A stretch of 64,000 nucleotides of DNA from Natrinema hispanicum. Lineage in GTDB: Archaea; Halobacteriota; Halobacteria; Halobacteriales; Natrialbaceae. A program made the translations under genes and the position numbers. This document shows, one piece after another, positions 27,662 through 35,090 of this stretch (positions are counted from its first letter, which is position 1; every line of letters begins with the position of its first letter). A model generated the notes under the pieces. That model did not search any database and had not been told where the DNA came from. It saw only the letters and a program-made list of their open reading frames with translations. The stretch spans positions 124,001 to 188,000 of the forward strand of contig NZ_FOIC01000001.1 of the NCBI RefSeq assembly GCF_900111485.1, read 5' to 3'.

Positions 27662-27784
27662 ATGAGCCGATTCTGCCCGCACTGCGGTGGTCGGATGGTG
27701 ACCCAGACCTCAGCCGGCGGCCTCCCCCGTCGCGTTTGTGAGAACGGACCACACGATCTTCAGGAGGTGTCTCGAGGCCGATGA
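27662..27784 (+). CDS. 40-residue zinc-finger microprotein
   Basis: Start chosen at the ATG at 27662, inside a longer but implausible frame, because the product opens with the zinc knuckle MSRFCPHCGGRMV and has a later Cys and His (RVCENGPHDL), a likely Zn site. It overlaps the next gene by 4 bp (ATGA) and is the first gene inside the left end. Small zinc proteins are common in haloviruses; this one's role is unknown. Confidence 0.6.
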   Translation: MSRFCPHCGGRMVTQTSAGGLPRRVCENGPHDLQEVSRGR

Positions 27785-28212
27785 GCGCCTTCTCAGAACC
27801 CACTGATGGCGAACCCGTCGACTTCCTCGAGGAACGCGACGGTGAGACCGAGTCGTGGGCTCGAGCGGATCCACGTGAGGCGCTGATCGAGCCGTTCGGT
27901 CGGTTCGGTTACAAGGTGACGCTCAGAGATGGCGAGAGCGTCCACTACTGCGCGCTTGGCCTCGAGGACGACGAGTACATCGGTCGGTGTGACTGCAAAG
28001 GCTGGCAGTACCACGACGGGCCGTGCGCGCATCTCTGTACGCTCCGGAAGGCCGACTTCATCGGACTGATCGACGTCGAAGCGACCGACAGTAGCCCCGA
28101 CGACGAACATGAGATGCACCACGCAACCGGCGAGACGCTCGAGGGAGAACCACACGACGCGGCGATCGAACGGACACAAGACTACGAGCGGGAGATGGAG
28201 GGTCGCGCATGA
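27781..28212 (+). CDS. SWIM zinc-finger protein
   Basis: A 143-residue acidic protein. Residues about 50-80 contain CDCKGWQYHDGPCAHLCTL, a CxC...CxH SWIM zinc finger, preceded by the beta-rich segment YCALGLEDDEYIG. SWIM domains bind DNA or protein and are frequent in haloviral and haloarchaeal plasmid genes. It is translationally coupled on both sides by 4-bp overlaps. Confidence 0.8.
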   Translation: MSAFSEPTDGEPVDFLEERDGETESWARADPREALIEPFGRFGYKVTLRDGESVHYCALGLEDDEYIGRCDCKGWQYHDGPCAHLCTLRKADFIGLIDVEATDSSPDDEHEMHHATGETLEGEPHDAAIERTQDYEREMEGRA

Positions 28213-28334
28213 CTCGCGCACACACCCGCGCGATAGCCCTCTCCGTAGGGATCCCCACCCCCCTTGCATACGAACTCCGAACCTCGACGCCGTCTGCGTA
28301 TTCACCCGATATGCAAACCGGGGTGAACCACTGA
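28209..28334 (+). CDS. 41-residue coupled microprotein
   Basis: An ATG at 28209 overlaps the SWIM gene's stop (ATGA), and its own stop at 28332-28334 overlaps the following ATG (TGATG). The product (MTRAHTRAIALSVGIP..., ending GVNH) is basic to neutral and has no recognised domain. The two-sided coupling is the main support; it might merely be a translational bridge. Confidence 0.45.
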   Translation: MTRAHTRAIALSVGIPTPLAYELRTSTPSAYSPDMQTGVNH

Positions 28335-28795
28335 TGGCCAGGATGGATCACAACCCCTCGAGCCGCGTCTCGTTCGGCTGTCCCGACGACCTTCTCGAGA
28401 CGCTCGACGAGATCGCCGAGCGCGAGGACAAGAACCGAAGCGAGAAGCTCCGCGAGCTGGTGCAGAAAGAAGTCGAGGCGAAAGGCGACCTCGACGAACC
28501 CCAGCCGATCCTTCCCGACAACGAACGGCTTGCTGAAGCCTACCGGCTGCTCCACGAACGAGCGTCTGCACCCCACAAGATCAAGCGCCGCGTGAAACTC
28601 GAGACGGCGAAGAACAAGCTCTACGACAACAACACGCCAAAGGCGGCCGTTCTCGAGGAGATCATCAAGCCGCTCGAAAGTCTCGGCTATGCTTCGGTCG
28701 AACCAGGCAACCAGAGCGTGTGGATCTTCGTTCGACCGATGCGCTACACCGACGGTGAGGACATCGTCGAACCCGGAGAAAAAGCACTCGCGTAA
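28334..28795 (+). CDS. ribbon-helix-helix DNA-binding protein with C-terminal helical domain
   Basis: A 153-residue protein from the ATG at 28334. Residues 8-48 (SSRVSFGCPDDLLETLDEIA, then REDKNRSEKLRELVQ) match a CopG/Arc ribbon-helix-helix: one strand, two helices and the NRSE turn. The rest (KIKRRVKLETAKNKLYDNN...) is helical and then beta, ending with SVWIFVRPMRY. It is likely a viral transcription regulator, placed convergently to the virion operon. A T-rich stretch follows the stop. Confidence 0.78.
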   Translation: MARMDHNPSSRVSFGCPDDLLETLDEIAEREDKNRSEKLRELVQKEVEAKGDLDEPQPILPDNERLAEAYRLLHERASAPHKIKRRVKLETAKNKLYDNNTPKAAVLEEIIKPLESLGYASVEPGNQSVWIFVRPMRYTDGEDIVEPGEKALA

Positions 28796-28800
28796 GCCGG

Positions 28801-28818
28801 TCTCTTTTCTTATCTTCT
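28801..28818 (+). terminator. T-rich archaeal terminator
   Basis: TCTCTTTTCTTATCTTCT directly follows the RHH gene stop. Oligo-T stretches end archaeal transcripts without a hairpin, so this is a plausible end point for the four-gene plus-strand operon. Confidence 0.5.
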
Positions 28819-28871
28819 CGAGGGGTTGATCGAGCGGACGATCCCGAGCAGCGTCGGATTGGAGATGTCGA

Positions 28872-29636
28872 TCATCCGAGTGGCCCTCCCATACCGATTC
28901 CCTTACCGCCGGAGAACAGACCTTTGATTTCGCCAGTCTTGAAAACCAGCGTTACATCGTTCTCCGTGCTATTTACTTCGGTACTCACAGGCTGGTACCA
29001 TGTGTAATCGACGTTTTTACGGCCAGATTCGCCAATTAGGATGAACTCGCTGTACCTCTGCTTGAGCGTGTAGATGGTAAACCGTCCCTCATCGTCGACA
29101 CGCCCGCCTGTGGGTAGGTTCTCCTGCGAATACAGCCAAGCAGCGTCTTTGATGGGCTCTCCGTTCTCGTCGACGACAACACCGCGCAACTTCCGAAAGT
29201 ACGCGGTGGGGAGCATTGTGCCGCCGGTTCCACCTTCGGCGTTCATCCCGGTGATGTTCTGTACTGGATCGAACTCGCGGGCAAGTCGCGTCGTCGACGT
29301 CGCCGAGGACGCGGCAGCCTCGTCTATTCCAGCACCTGATCGTGTACTCGAGGCTCTGGTAGCAGTTCCCGAGTCATCGGCGTTCAGCCCGGTGATGTTC
29401 TGCACGGGATCGAAGCTCGAAGCGAGTCGTGTCGTCGACGTCGTCGAGGTCGCGGCCACCTTGTCGATTCCAGCGCCCGATCGCGTACTCGAGGCTCTGG
29501 TAGCTGTTCCAGAGTCTCCGGCGTTCAGCCCGGTGATGTTCTGCACGGGGTCGAAGCTCGAAGCAAGTCGCGTTGTCGTCGTACTTGAGCCACTTACGGC
29601 CCCGTAGCCGCCCGATGCCGCGCTGAACGTAGCCAT
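28872..29636 (-). CDS. spike-like virion protein with 47-residue tandem repeats (SH1 VP6-like position)
   Basis: A 254-residue protein, last in the virion operon. Residues about 20-135 hold three copies of the motif FDPVQNITG(L/M)NA at 47-residue spacing, separated by Ser/Thr/Ala-rich linkers. The C-terminal half (LRGVVVDENGEPIKDAAW...GRFTIYTLK) looks like a carboxypeptidase-regulatory/transthyretin-like beta-sandwich, and the end is Gly-rich. SH1/HCIV-1 viruses carry VP3 and VP6 at the same place, building horn-like receptor spikes; the VP6 assignment is by position and architecture. The repeats could adjust spike length or number. Confidence 0.65.
   Translation of the reverse strand: MATFSAASGGYGAVSGSSTTTTRLASSFDPVQNITGLNAGDSGTATRASSTRSGAGIDKVAATSTTSTTRLASSFDPVQNITGLNADDSGTATRASSTRSGAGIDEAAASSATSTTRLAREFDPVQNITGMNAEGGTGGTMLPTAYFRKLRGVVVDENGEPIKDAAWLYSQENLPTGGRVDDEGRFTIYTLKQRYSEFILIGESGRKNVDYTWYQPVSTEVNSTENDVTLVFKTGEIKGLFSGGKGIGMGGPLG
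29241..29576. repeat. 141-bp tandem repeat inside the spike-like gene
   Basis: The string GTGATGTTCTG recurs at 29251, 29392 and 29533, an exact 141-bp (47-codon) period. The first two units are nearly full and the third partial. Neighbouring copies differ by few substitutions, indicating recent duplication or ongoing gene conversion. Confidence 0.85.
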
Positions 29637-30599
29637 TTATTCGTACCTCAATCCGACGCTAATTGTGTTGGATTTCCCCGCGCCCGACTGTTGCATGATT
29701 CGGTAGTCAGTGGCGTCGTATGTGACGATATCGCCGTGTGCGGCACCTTCTTGCTTATCGTTCGGGATGGCGTCTTCGAGGAACGCGACGGGAACGGTCT
29801 GGCTGTTAGTCTGGTAGATCGTCGGGCGACGGAAGAAAAACGTATCATCTGTACTGTCGGGGTTGATGATACCCCAGTCGCCCGATTCGATGTTTCCGAT
29901 CGACGTACCAAGATATTCGATGGATGGGCTGTCAGAGATGTACGAGTTCCAACCGTAGCCTGTTTGCATCCGATCATGGTAGCTGTCGCCTTGCCAGAAG
30001 GCCCACGGGTCTTGTCCGTCGTTCCAAAACTTGGAATCGACATACTCCAGTCCGTACGCCGACGCCATACCGTTGTTACCGTCGCTCGTATTCCACGCCG
30101 AAACGTTCAGATAGTCGTTTCCGGCGCTGATGAAATACGTGGCAGAGAGTGATCGGGCATCAATGGCTGTACCCATATCGGTGGCGAATAGCCACGCGCC
30201 CGTTTCGGACGTAGACCAGCTGACTCTGTGGTTATTGAAGGAATCAGACCGGTGGTTGCCGATGTCTGCAGACATTGGGTCATTGCCCGTAACTGTAGTC
30301 TTCCCAGCTGGATGGTGGTCGGTACTGTTCCAGTCGTTCGAGAGAATGAACCGAACGCCATGGACGTCGTCATAGTCGGAGTCTGCTGCGTGCTGGTTTC
30401 CGTCGCCGACGAACATGAGCAGATAAACGCCCATGTTGGTATTCTCGAAAACACGCCCGTTCTTGTCCCACGAATCGGACGCTCCGTCATTGACGATGGT
30501 TGTATCGGCGTCACTCCATGCGGAGAGACCCGAAAGGGTGTTTGCGATATCGTCGATAAGCGATGCAACCGTTGACTGCTTTTGTGCAACTGTAGCCAT
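29637..30599 (-). CDS. putative VP3-like spike/vertex protein
   Basis: A 320-residue protein immediately upstream of the VP6-like gene, no gap. The sequence is rich in Gly, Asp, Ser, Tyr and Trp, with few charged Lys, typical of an exposed beta-rich virion protein (for example WNDGQDPWAFWQGDSYHDRM). A helical N-terminus (QKSTVASLIDDIANTLSGL) might insert in the capsid. Assignment to VP3 is by operon position in SH1-type viruses; sequence similarity was not tested. Confidence 0.6.
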   Translation of the reverse strand: MATVAQKQSTVASLIDDIANTLSGLSAWSDADTTIVNDGASDSWDKNGRVFENTNMGVYLLMFVGDGNQHAADSDYDDVHGVRFILSNDWNSTDHHPAGKTTVTGNDPMSADIGNHRSDSFNNHRVSWSTSETGAWLFATDMGTAIDARSLSATYFISAGNDYLNVSAWNTSDGNNGMASAYGLEYVDSKFWNDGQDPWAFWQGDSYHDRMQTGYGWNSYISDSPSIEYLGTSIGNIESGDWGIINPDSTDDTFFFRRPTIYQTNSQTVPVAFLEDAIPNDKQEGAAHGDIVTYDATDYRIMQQSGAGKSNTISVGLRYE

Positions 30600-30600
30600 G

Positions 30601-31077
30601 TTACTGAAGTGCTAAGACCTTGATTTCGGTGTCGTTACTGCTGTCGCTCGGCTTTCGAATCCAAACGCTCGAGGCGTCGAGGCCACCCTCGGGGGCGATC
30701 GTAAACGGAGACTCGCTCGGTGTGAGCGGAATCTTCCGATAGTCTCCCTCCGAGCGGAACGCGACGTAAACCGGTTCGTCGAATCCCCAGATTGTCACGG
30801 ATTTCGCCGGGAACTGCCAGTTAAGACGCTCTTCGCCTGTCGACACCACCGGCAGCGGCTCTTCCGTTACGAAGTAGCCAGCTTCCTGGTTGTCATCCGG
30901 CTGGTGGTCGATCGCCTCGAGGGCGTTCTCGCCGCGCTGCTCGAGCAGCAGGGCGAGCAGGAGTCGGTTGGTGTCGTCCTCGAGGAGATCGTCACCCCAC
31001 GACGTTGCCTCAAGGCCGTACTTCGAGAGGATGCGCTCAACCTGGCTGTTGGGTCCGATCGACGAGCCGCCGACCAT
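30601..31077 (-). CDS. virion-operon protein, VP9-like position
   Basis: A 158-residue protein; start at the ATG at 31077, which overlaps the upstream stop (ATGA), not the longer frame. It has a helical N-terminus (RILSKYGLEATSWGDDLLED...LLLALLLEQRGENALEAI) and a beta-rich C-terminus with WGFDEPVYVAFRSEGDYRKI, a small receptor-domain-like beta-sandwich. No family is recognised. Position suggests a minor capsid or spike-base protein. Confidence 0.6.
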   Translation of the reverse strand: MVGGSSIGPNSQVERILSKYGLEATSWGDDLLEDDTNRLLLALLLEQRGENALEAIDHQPDDNQEAGYFVTEEPLPVVSTGEERLNWQFPAKSVTIWGFDEPVYVAFRSEGDYRKIPLTPSESPFTIAPEGGLDASSVWIRKPSDSSNDTEIKVLALQ

Positions 31078-31292
31078 CAGGCATCCCCCTCCTGTTCGGT
31101 ACCGCCGTCGGTCGCAACCGTCCGGACATCCCGGCGGAGTGCCTTCAGCGTCTCCGTGTGCTCGTGAATCGCGTCGAGCCACTCGCTGCGTTCATCCCGT
31201 CGCTCGCCGCGTTCTTCCCGATAGAGTTTCCACATGAGTAGGAACGCGACGGTTGGGAACCCGAACTGGTTGAGCAGGGTGATCGGCTCCAT
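31077..31292 (-). CDS. single-span membrane protein, VP10-like position
   Basis: A 71-residue protein: one N-terminal membrane helix (residues about 6-22, LNQFGFPTVAFLLMWKLY) and then a highly charged, probably coiled helix (REERGERRDERSEWLDAI). It is coupled by overlap to the following gene and starts 1 bp after the repeat-rich protein. The shape also resembles small phage holin-like proteins, so a lysis role is an alternative. Confidence 0.6.
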   Translation of the reverse strand: MEPITLLNQFGFPTVAFLLMWKLYREERGERRDERSEWLDAIHEHTETLKALRRDVRTVATDGGTEQEGDA

Positions 31293-32204
31293 TTAGATCA
31301 GCCCTCCGGCGAAGTCGGTCGCTCCGTCGACGAAATTGCCCCCGGCGTCGGCTGCGCCATCGACGAGATCGTCTCCGGTGTCGACTGCACCATCGATCAC
31401 GTTGCTCCCGGTATCGGTTGCACCGTCGACGAGATCGCTGCCGGCGTCGGCTGCATTGTTGACAGCATCGTCGCCGCTCGAGAGGAGGCCACCGAAGAGA
31501 TTGCCGCCAGCATCGGTCGCATTGTCGACGGCGTCAGTCGACCCACTCCAGATGTTACCGGCGAAGTTCGTCGCACCATCGACGAGATTGCCGCCGGCGT
31601 CAGCTGCACCATCGACGGCGTCGTCACCACTCGAGAGCAAGCCGCCGAAGAGGTCACCACCGGCGTCAGTCACACCGTCGACGGTGTCATCGACGAAGTC
31701 GCCAGCGCCGTCTGCAGCGTCGGTCGAGCCGCTCCAGATGTCGCCAGTAACGTCCCCGACGAAATCACCAGTGCCGTCCGCGACGTCGGTTGCACCACCC
31801 CAGACATCGCCGATTGCACCGCCGATTCCGCCGGCTGCATCGGTCGAGCCGCCCCAAAGGTCACCGACCGCATCACCGACACCGGCTGCGGCGTCGCCGG
31901 CCCCACCGGCTGCGTTGGTCGTTCCGCCGACGATGTTGCCGATCGCGCCGCCGATGCCGTCGACGGTCTGGCCCGGCCCGCGAGTCATGTTCAGAACGCG
32001 ATACACGACGTAGGCGAAGGCGATCGCACCGACTGCCAGCGCGATGTTGAAGCCTTTGCTGTTCTCGGCTGCTTGGCCGACGTTATCCGAGACGTTGCTG
32101 ACGGCCTCGGCGGCGGGCTCAGCGATGTCATCGGCATTTTCCGCTATGTCACCGGCTTTGTCCGCTGCCTCGCCAGCAGCGAGCGCGGCTGCAGGTCCGG
32201 CCAT
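31293..32204 (-). CDS. Ala/Gly/Asp-rich repeat membrane protein, VP2-like
   Basis: A 303-residue protein with one membrane helix (about residues 52-70, FNIALAVGAIAFAYVVYRVL). After it, almost the whole chain is short imperfect repeats of the type DA(A/G)G.L(V/F)DG and GGLLSSGDDAV, the latter at a 51-residue interval. SH1-like viruses have a repeat-rich VP2 linked to the vertex; the low-complexity composition and position fit. It would form a long fibre or membrane-associated rod. The composition prevents a firm homology call. Confidence 0.6.
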   Translation of the reverse strand: MAGPAAALAAGEAADKAGDIAENADDIAEPAAEAVSNVSDNVGQAAENSKGFNIALAVGAIAFAYVVYRVLNMTRGPGQTVDGIGGAIGNIVGGTTNAAGGAGDAAAGVGDAVGDLWGGSTDAAGGIGGAIGDVWGGATDVADGTGDFVGDVTGDIWSGSTDAADGAGDFVDDTVDGVTDAGGDLFGGLLSSGDDAVDGAADAGGNLVDGATNFAGNIWSGSTDAVDNATDAGGNLFGGLLSSGDDAVNNAADAGSDLVDGATDTGSNVIDGAVDTGDDLVDGAADAGGNFVDGATDFAGGLI

Positions 32205-32207
32205 CGG

Positions 32208-32288
32208 TTAGCTTACCTCCATTCCGATATTGTCCGTGGGGCCCGTCGGCAAGATCGTCGCGACGAGCCACTGCGTGTGTCCGATCAT
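32208..32288 (-). CDS. 26-residue coupled microprotein (candidate)
   Basis: An ATG at 32288 overlaps the stop of the upstream gene, and the frame closes at 32208, 3 bp before the next ATG. The product starts MIGHTQWLVATILPTG and is mildly hydrophobic. It fills the only gap between two virion genes. Its size makes it uncertain. Confidence 0.35.
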   Translation of the reverse strand: MIGHTQWLVATILPTGPTDNIGMEVS

Positions 32289-32506
32289 GCTCGAATCGTG
32301 ACGAAGACCAGCAGCACCACCTGCAGCGCAAGCAGGCCGACCATGAGGTCGTCCTGCGTCCACTGCGTGCCGTAGACGAGCCGCTCGGTCGGGCTCGCCG
32401 GGGGCTGCTGAGGTTGGTTCGGGCTCGAGGTCGCGGTCGTCGACGATGTCGTCGCCGTGACGGCCACCTCCCCCGGCCCGGTTCCGTCCGAAAGGCCACC
32501 CTGCAT
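32285..32506 (-). CDS. small membrane virion protein with C-terminal anchor, VP13-like
   Basis: A 73-residue protein with a Ser/Thr/Pro/Gln-rich N-terminal half and a C-terminal membrane helix (residues about 54-72, LMVGLLALQVVLLVFVTIRA). SH1 VP13 also has a C-terminal transmembrane helix and lies next to VP4, which supports this placement. It starts 6 bp after the large capsid gene. Function inferred: internal membrane protein. Confidence 0.65.
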   Translation of the reverse strand: MQGGLSDGTGPGEVAVTATTSSTTATSSPNQPQQPPASPTERLVYGTQWTQDDLMVGLLALQVVLLVFVTIRA

Positions 32507-32512
32507 GGTGGA

Positions 32513-33250
32513 TCACTCCCGAACTCCGATCATGTCCTGCTTGACGGCCGCACCCAGGCCCTCGATCCGGGCCTCGGTCTGGTACCGCGGCAGCGACAGC
32601 AGGGCATTGCGGGCTCGAGGCGTGCCGTTGGCTCTCTCGGGGGCCTCGAACGCGACGGTATACGGTGCGTCGACGACGACCTGCAGTTTGAACTTCCGCG
32701 GCAGGTACGGCTGCAACGGCGTCCGCTCGAAACCGAAGCGAACCTCCTGTTGTGCCTGGTCGCGAGTGTGGAGAATCGCCGTCTGTGCCTCCTTGAGCGT
32801 CTGGTTGACCTTGCCGCCTGCGCCCGGTGCGGTCTTCCGGATTTCGACCGATGCCGGGTCGCGAGCGATATAGAAGACGTCGAGGTCGGTGTCGGTGCCC
32901 GTCGACGTGTAATCGAACGAGCCAGCAGCGTAGTCGACGCTGTCCGGTTCAACGACCGTGCCATCCTCGTAGAGCACGAACGATTCCGTCGACGGCGAGT
33001 CGATCGCGTTGTGCGAGAGGTCGAACGTCTCCTGATCGTCCGCCGTCCCGTTGGTAGTGAAGTGCTCGTACGCCGGTAGCACGAGTCGAAGCTCGCTGTC
33101 CGGATCGTCTCGGAGTTGCAGCGGCCGTCCGAGCTTGGTTTCGGCGACAACCGACGCCTCGCCAGGGGTGCCTTCTTGAGTGTCGAACTCGCGGAGGGTG
33201 AGGCTGCCGGGAACCCAGTTTGCCGACTTGAGCTTGCGTTTGATCGCCAT
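32513..33250 (-). CDS. large major capsid protein (VP4-like, single jelly roll)
   Basis: A 245-residue predicted all-beta protein, close to the length of SH1 VP4. Sections such as SFVLYEDGTVVEPDSVDYAA and KFKLQVVVDAPYTVAFEAPE alternate short strands and loops. It directly follows the smaller capsid gene with a 5-bp TAATG overlap, and the VP7-VP4 order downstream of the ATPase is the hallmark of Halopanivirales. The two capsomer proteins build a T=28-type shell in known relatives. I am confident of the role from synteny, less so from sequence alone. Confidence 0.72.
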   Translation of the reverse strand: MAIKRKLKSANWVPGSLTLREFDTQEGTPGEASVVAETKLGRPLQLRDDPDSELRLVLPAYEHFTTNGTADDQETFDLSHNAIDSPSTESFVLYEDGTVVEPDSVDYAAGSFDYTSTGTDTDLDVFYIARDPASVEIRKTAPGAGGKVNQTLKEAQTAILHTRDQAQQEVRFGFERTPLQPYLPRKFKLQVVVDAPYTVAFEAPERANGTPRARNALLSLPRYQTEARIEGLGAAVKQDMIGVRE

Positions 33251-33741
33251 TACTCGAGATCCACCTCCGCGAGCGCCGACTCTTCAAAGTAGATCTCGCT
33301 GTTGGTGTGGTCGATCTGCGCGGACGAATCGACGAGGATGTACGCCTCGTCGATGTCACGCACCTCGAGCTTGCTACCCTTGAGCTGGTGCTTGACGGCG
33401 TCGACCTTGCGCTCGTCCTGCTGGTCGGAGACGCTGTTCTTGATGTAACTCGCGATCGTGGCCTTGGGATCCGAGACGACCTGGATGCTCTCGTCGGTCG
33501 GGGACTTGTAGCCGATCGCGATGCGCGTGTTCGCTGGGAGCGGATTCCCGTTCGAGTCGTTGAACTTGCCGTAGATCGGCAGTCCAGATTTGTCGCCGAC
33601 GCTGACGGCGTTCCGGATGAGAACCCCCACACCGTCTTTGGGGCTGATCGTCAGGACCGGCGTCAGTTGATCGGTGATGTTCGTCTGTGTGGTGACGTAC
33701 TTGCTCACGTCACCGAGGGCGGCGTACAGCGAGAGGCTCAT
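33250..33741 (-). CDS. small major capsid protein (VP7-like, single jelly roll)
   Basis: A 163-residue all-beta protein (for example LTISPKDGVGVLIRNAVSVG; NTRIAIGYKSP; YILVDSSAQIDH). SH1 VP7 is of similar size and occupies the same position before VP4. In these viruses the small and large single-jelly-roll proteins form mixed capsomers. It abuts the upstream VP12-like gene without a gap and overlaps the VP4-like start. Confidence 0.72.
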   Translation of the reverse strand: MSLSLYAALGDVSKYVTTQTNITDQLTPVLTISPKDGVGVLIRNAVSVGDKSGLPIYGKFNDSNGNPLPANTRIAIGYKSPTDESIQVVSDPKATIASYIKNSVSDQQDERKVDAVKHQLKGSKLEVRDIDEAYILVDSSAQIDHTNSEIYFEESALAEVDLE

Positions 33742-34017
33742 TTACGCGAGCACCTCGTTGATCATCCCCTGCGCGTTGAAGCGCTCGGCAGCTTCCCGGA
33801 CGACGAACGCTCCCGAGCCGAGCGTGAACGCTCGGTTGCTAACGACCGTCTCGCCGAGCGCCATCCCACCGAGACCGAAGATCTCCGAGGGAAGCATTGT
33901 GCCAGTTGCCGTGTCGACGAGGTACGGAGCGAGGTAGCCGCCCGCGACCATGCCGACATCCATCCACACGTCACTGTCAGTCAGAGCCTGCGTGGCCTGA
34001 TCGAAATTCATCGCCAT
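33742..34017 (-). CDS. VP12-like small membrane protein
   Basis: A 91-residue protein with two moderately hydrophobic segments (about residues 21-34 VGMVAGGYLAPYLV and 45-58 EIFGLGGMALGETV). SH1 VP12, encoded directly before VP7, is a small protein with two membrane spans, so position and topology agree. An internal ATG two codons downstream is an equally possible start. Confidence 0.65.
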   Translation of the reverse strand: MAMNFDQATQALTDSDVWMDVGMVAGGYLAPYLVDTATGTMLPSEIFGLGGMALGETVVSNRAFTLGSGAFVVREAAERFNAQGMINEVLA

Positions 34018-34120
34018 GCGAGTCCGACCAACCGGCCGAATTCGGATATAAGAGCGCGTCAGAAACGCAGTCAGGCGGCGCTGGTGGTGATGATCCGCGG
34101 CAGTCCGCAGCGGACCGCTG

Positions 34121-34297
34121 TCACGGTCGCGACCGATGTCGTCTGCGATCGTCCTCGAGGTCCTGCTCGAACTCTGCCATCAGGATGCCGACAACATCGG
34201 TTCGTGAGAGATCGTGACCGCGTCGGTCCTCGAGGTGGTCCTGAATCCGTTCGAACTGGTCGGCCTTGCTTCCGCGAAGCGTGACATCGGTGCGCAT
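34121..34297 (-). CDS. 58-residue RHH-like DNA-binding protein
   Basis: The frame starts 4 bp after the ATPase stop. The product (MRTDVTLRGSKADQFERIQD, then DLSRTDVVGILMAEFEQDL) has one strand, two helices and a SRTDV turn, a ribbon-helix-helix pattern. It could regulate the operon or assist packaging. The tight spacing and domain pattern make it convincing despite its size. A 100-bp gap to the VP12-like gene follows and may hold an internal promoter. Confidence 0.65.
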   Translation of the reverse strand: MRTDVTLRGSKADQFERIQDHLEDRRGHDLSRTDVVGILMAEFEQDLEDDRRRHRSRP

Positions 34298-34301
34298 TTG
34301 A

Positions 34302-35090
34302 TTAGTCGTCGAAGGGGTGTTTGATCCGCACTCGGTCGCTGCCGTAGTGTGTGCTGTTGAGCGTCCAATCCCGCGAATCGATACGCTGCAGCGTCGTGTC
34401 GTCCGAATAGATCCATTCTGAGCCGATAGTGTTCCCGTCGTCGTCGCTGAACCGGCGGAGCGTGAGCGGCTCGCCGTCGACGAGCAATGCGTCGGGGAGT
34501 GTCCGCGGGCAGCGTTCCGCGTCGGCTTTGTGAGCGTCAGCCGGATACTCGACGATTCCTCGGACTTTGTCGAGGTCGTTCCCGCTGCCGAAGCCGCCGA
34601 GCATCGACGCCTGACACTGCGAGGCGATGTCTTCGTCGAGTTTCGCGAATCTCTGGGTCACCCACGCGACACCCATCCCGTCGCCGTGCCACGTCGTCGC
34701 CAGCGTGTCGATCGCGTCGGGATAGCCGCCCTTCTGCGGTGCGAGTCGATGGGCTTCGTCCAAACCCAGGAACGTGCGTTCCTCGAGTTGGGCCAGCGCC
34801 TCGATCGCGACGGCGATTGCCTCGCGCCAGGCGTCGTCAGTCATCCCATCGCGGGCCAGTTGCAGGCTGCCGTTGTCTTCGAATATCTGCCGCCACTGGG
34901 ACCGTGACAGTTCCTCAGTTCCTGGTCGGAGCGGAAGCCGCTGCAGGAGTCCCGACTCGACCAGCCCGGTGTACTCGTCCTTGTAGTCGACGAGAACTGT
35001 TCGGTCGTACTCGGGTGCGTTCCGCTCAGTGTACGCCTGCAAGCCGTACGATTTGCCCCAGTTTGTCCGGGCACCGAACGCGAGATTCAT
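34302..35090 (-). CDS. genome-packaging ATPase (HerA/FtsK-like, PRD1 type)
   Basis: A 262-residue P-loop ATPase that pumps DNA into capsids. Walker A GARTNWGKS occupies residues 6-14, almost at the N-terminus as in SH1- and PRD1-type packaging ATPases. Walker B is FLGLDEAH (107-114), and the sensor strand GVAWVTQRF follows near 140-148. The start ATG overlaps the preceding stop (ATGA). Presence upstream of two jelly-roll capsid genes is diagnostic of the single-vertical-jelly-roll virus lineage. Confidence 0.88.
   Translation of the reverse strand: MNLAFGARTNWGKSYGLQAYTERNAPEYDRTVLVDYKDEYTGLVESGLLQRLPLRPGTEELSRSQWRQIFEDNGSLQLARDGMTDDAWREAIAVAIEALAQLEERTFLGLDEAHRLAPQKGGYPDAIDTLATTWHGDGMGVAWVTQRFAKLDEDIASQCQASMLGGFGSGNDLDKVRGIVEYPADAHKADAERCPRTLPDALLVDGEPLTLRRFSDDDGNTIGSEWIYSDDTTLQRIDSRDWTLNSTHYGSDRVRIKHPFDD

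Noticed and set aside
27340-27663. Minus-strand frame spanning the left attachment site
   Set aside because: It crosses the element boundary and has no recognisable protein features.
31397-32050. Short regular repeats considered as a CRISPR array
   Set aside because: Repeats are protein-coding, with codon-period divergence, no fixed-length repeats or unique spacers. I saw no CRISPR array anywhere.
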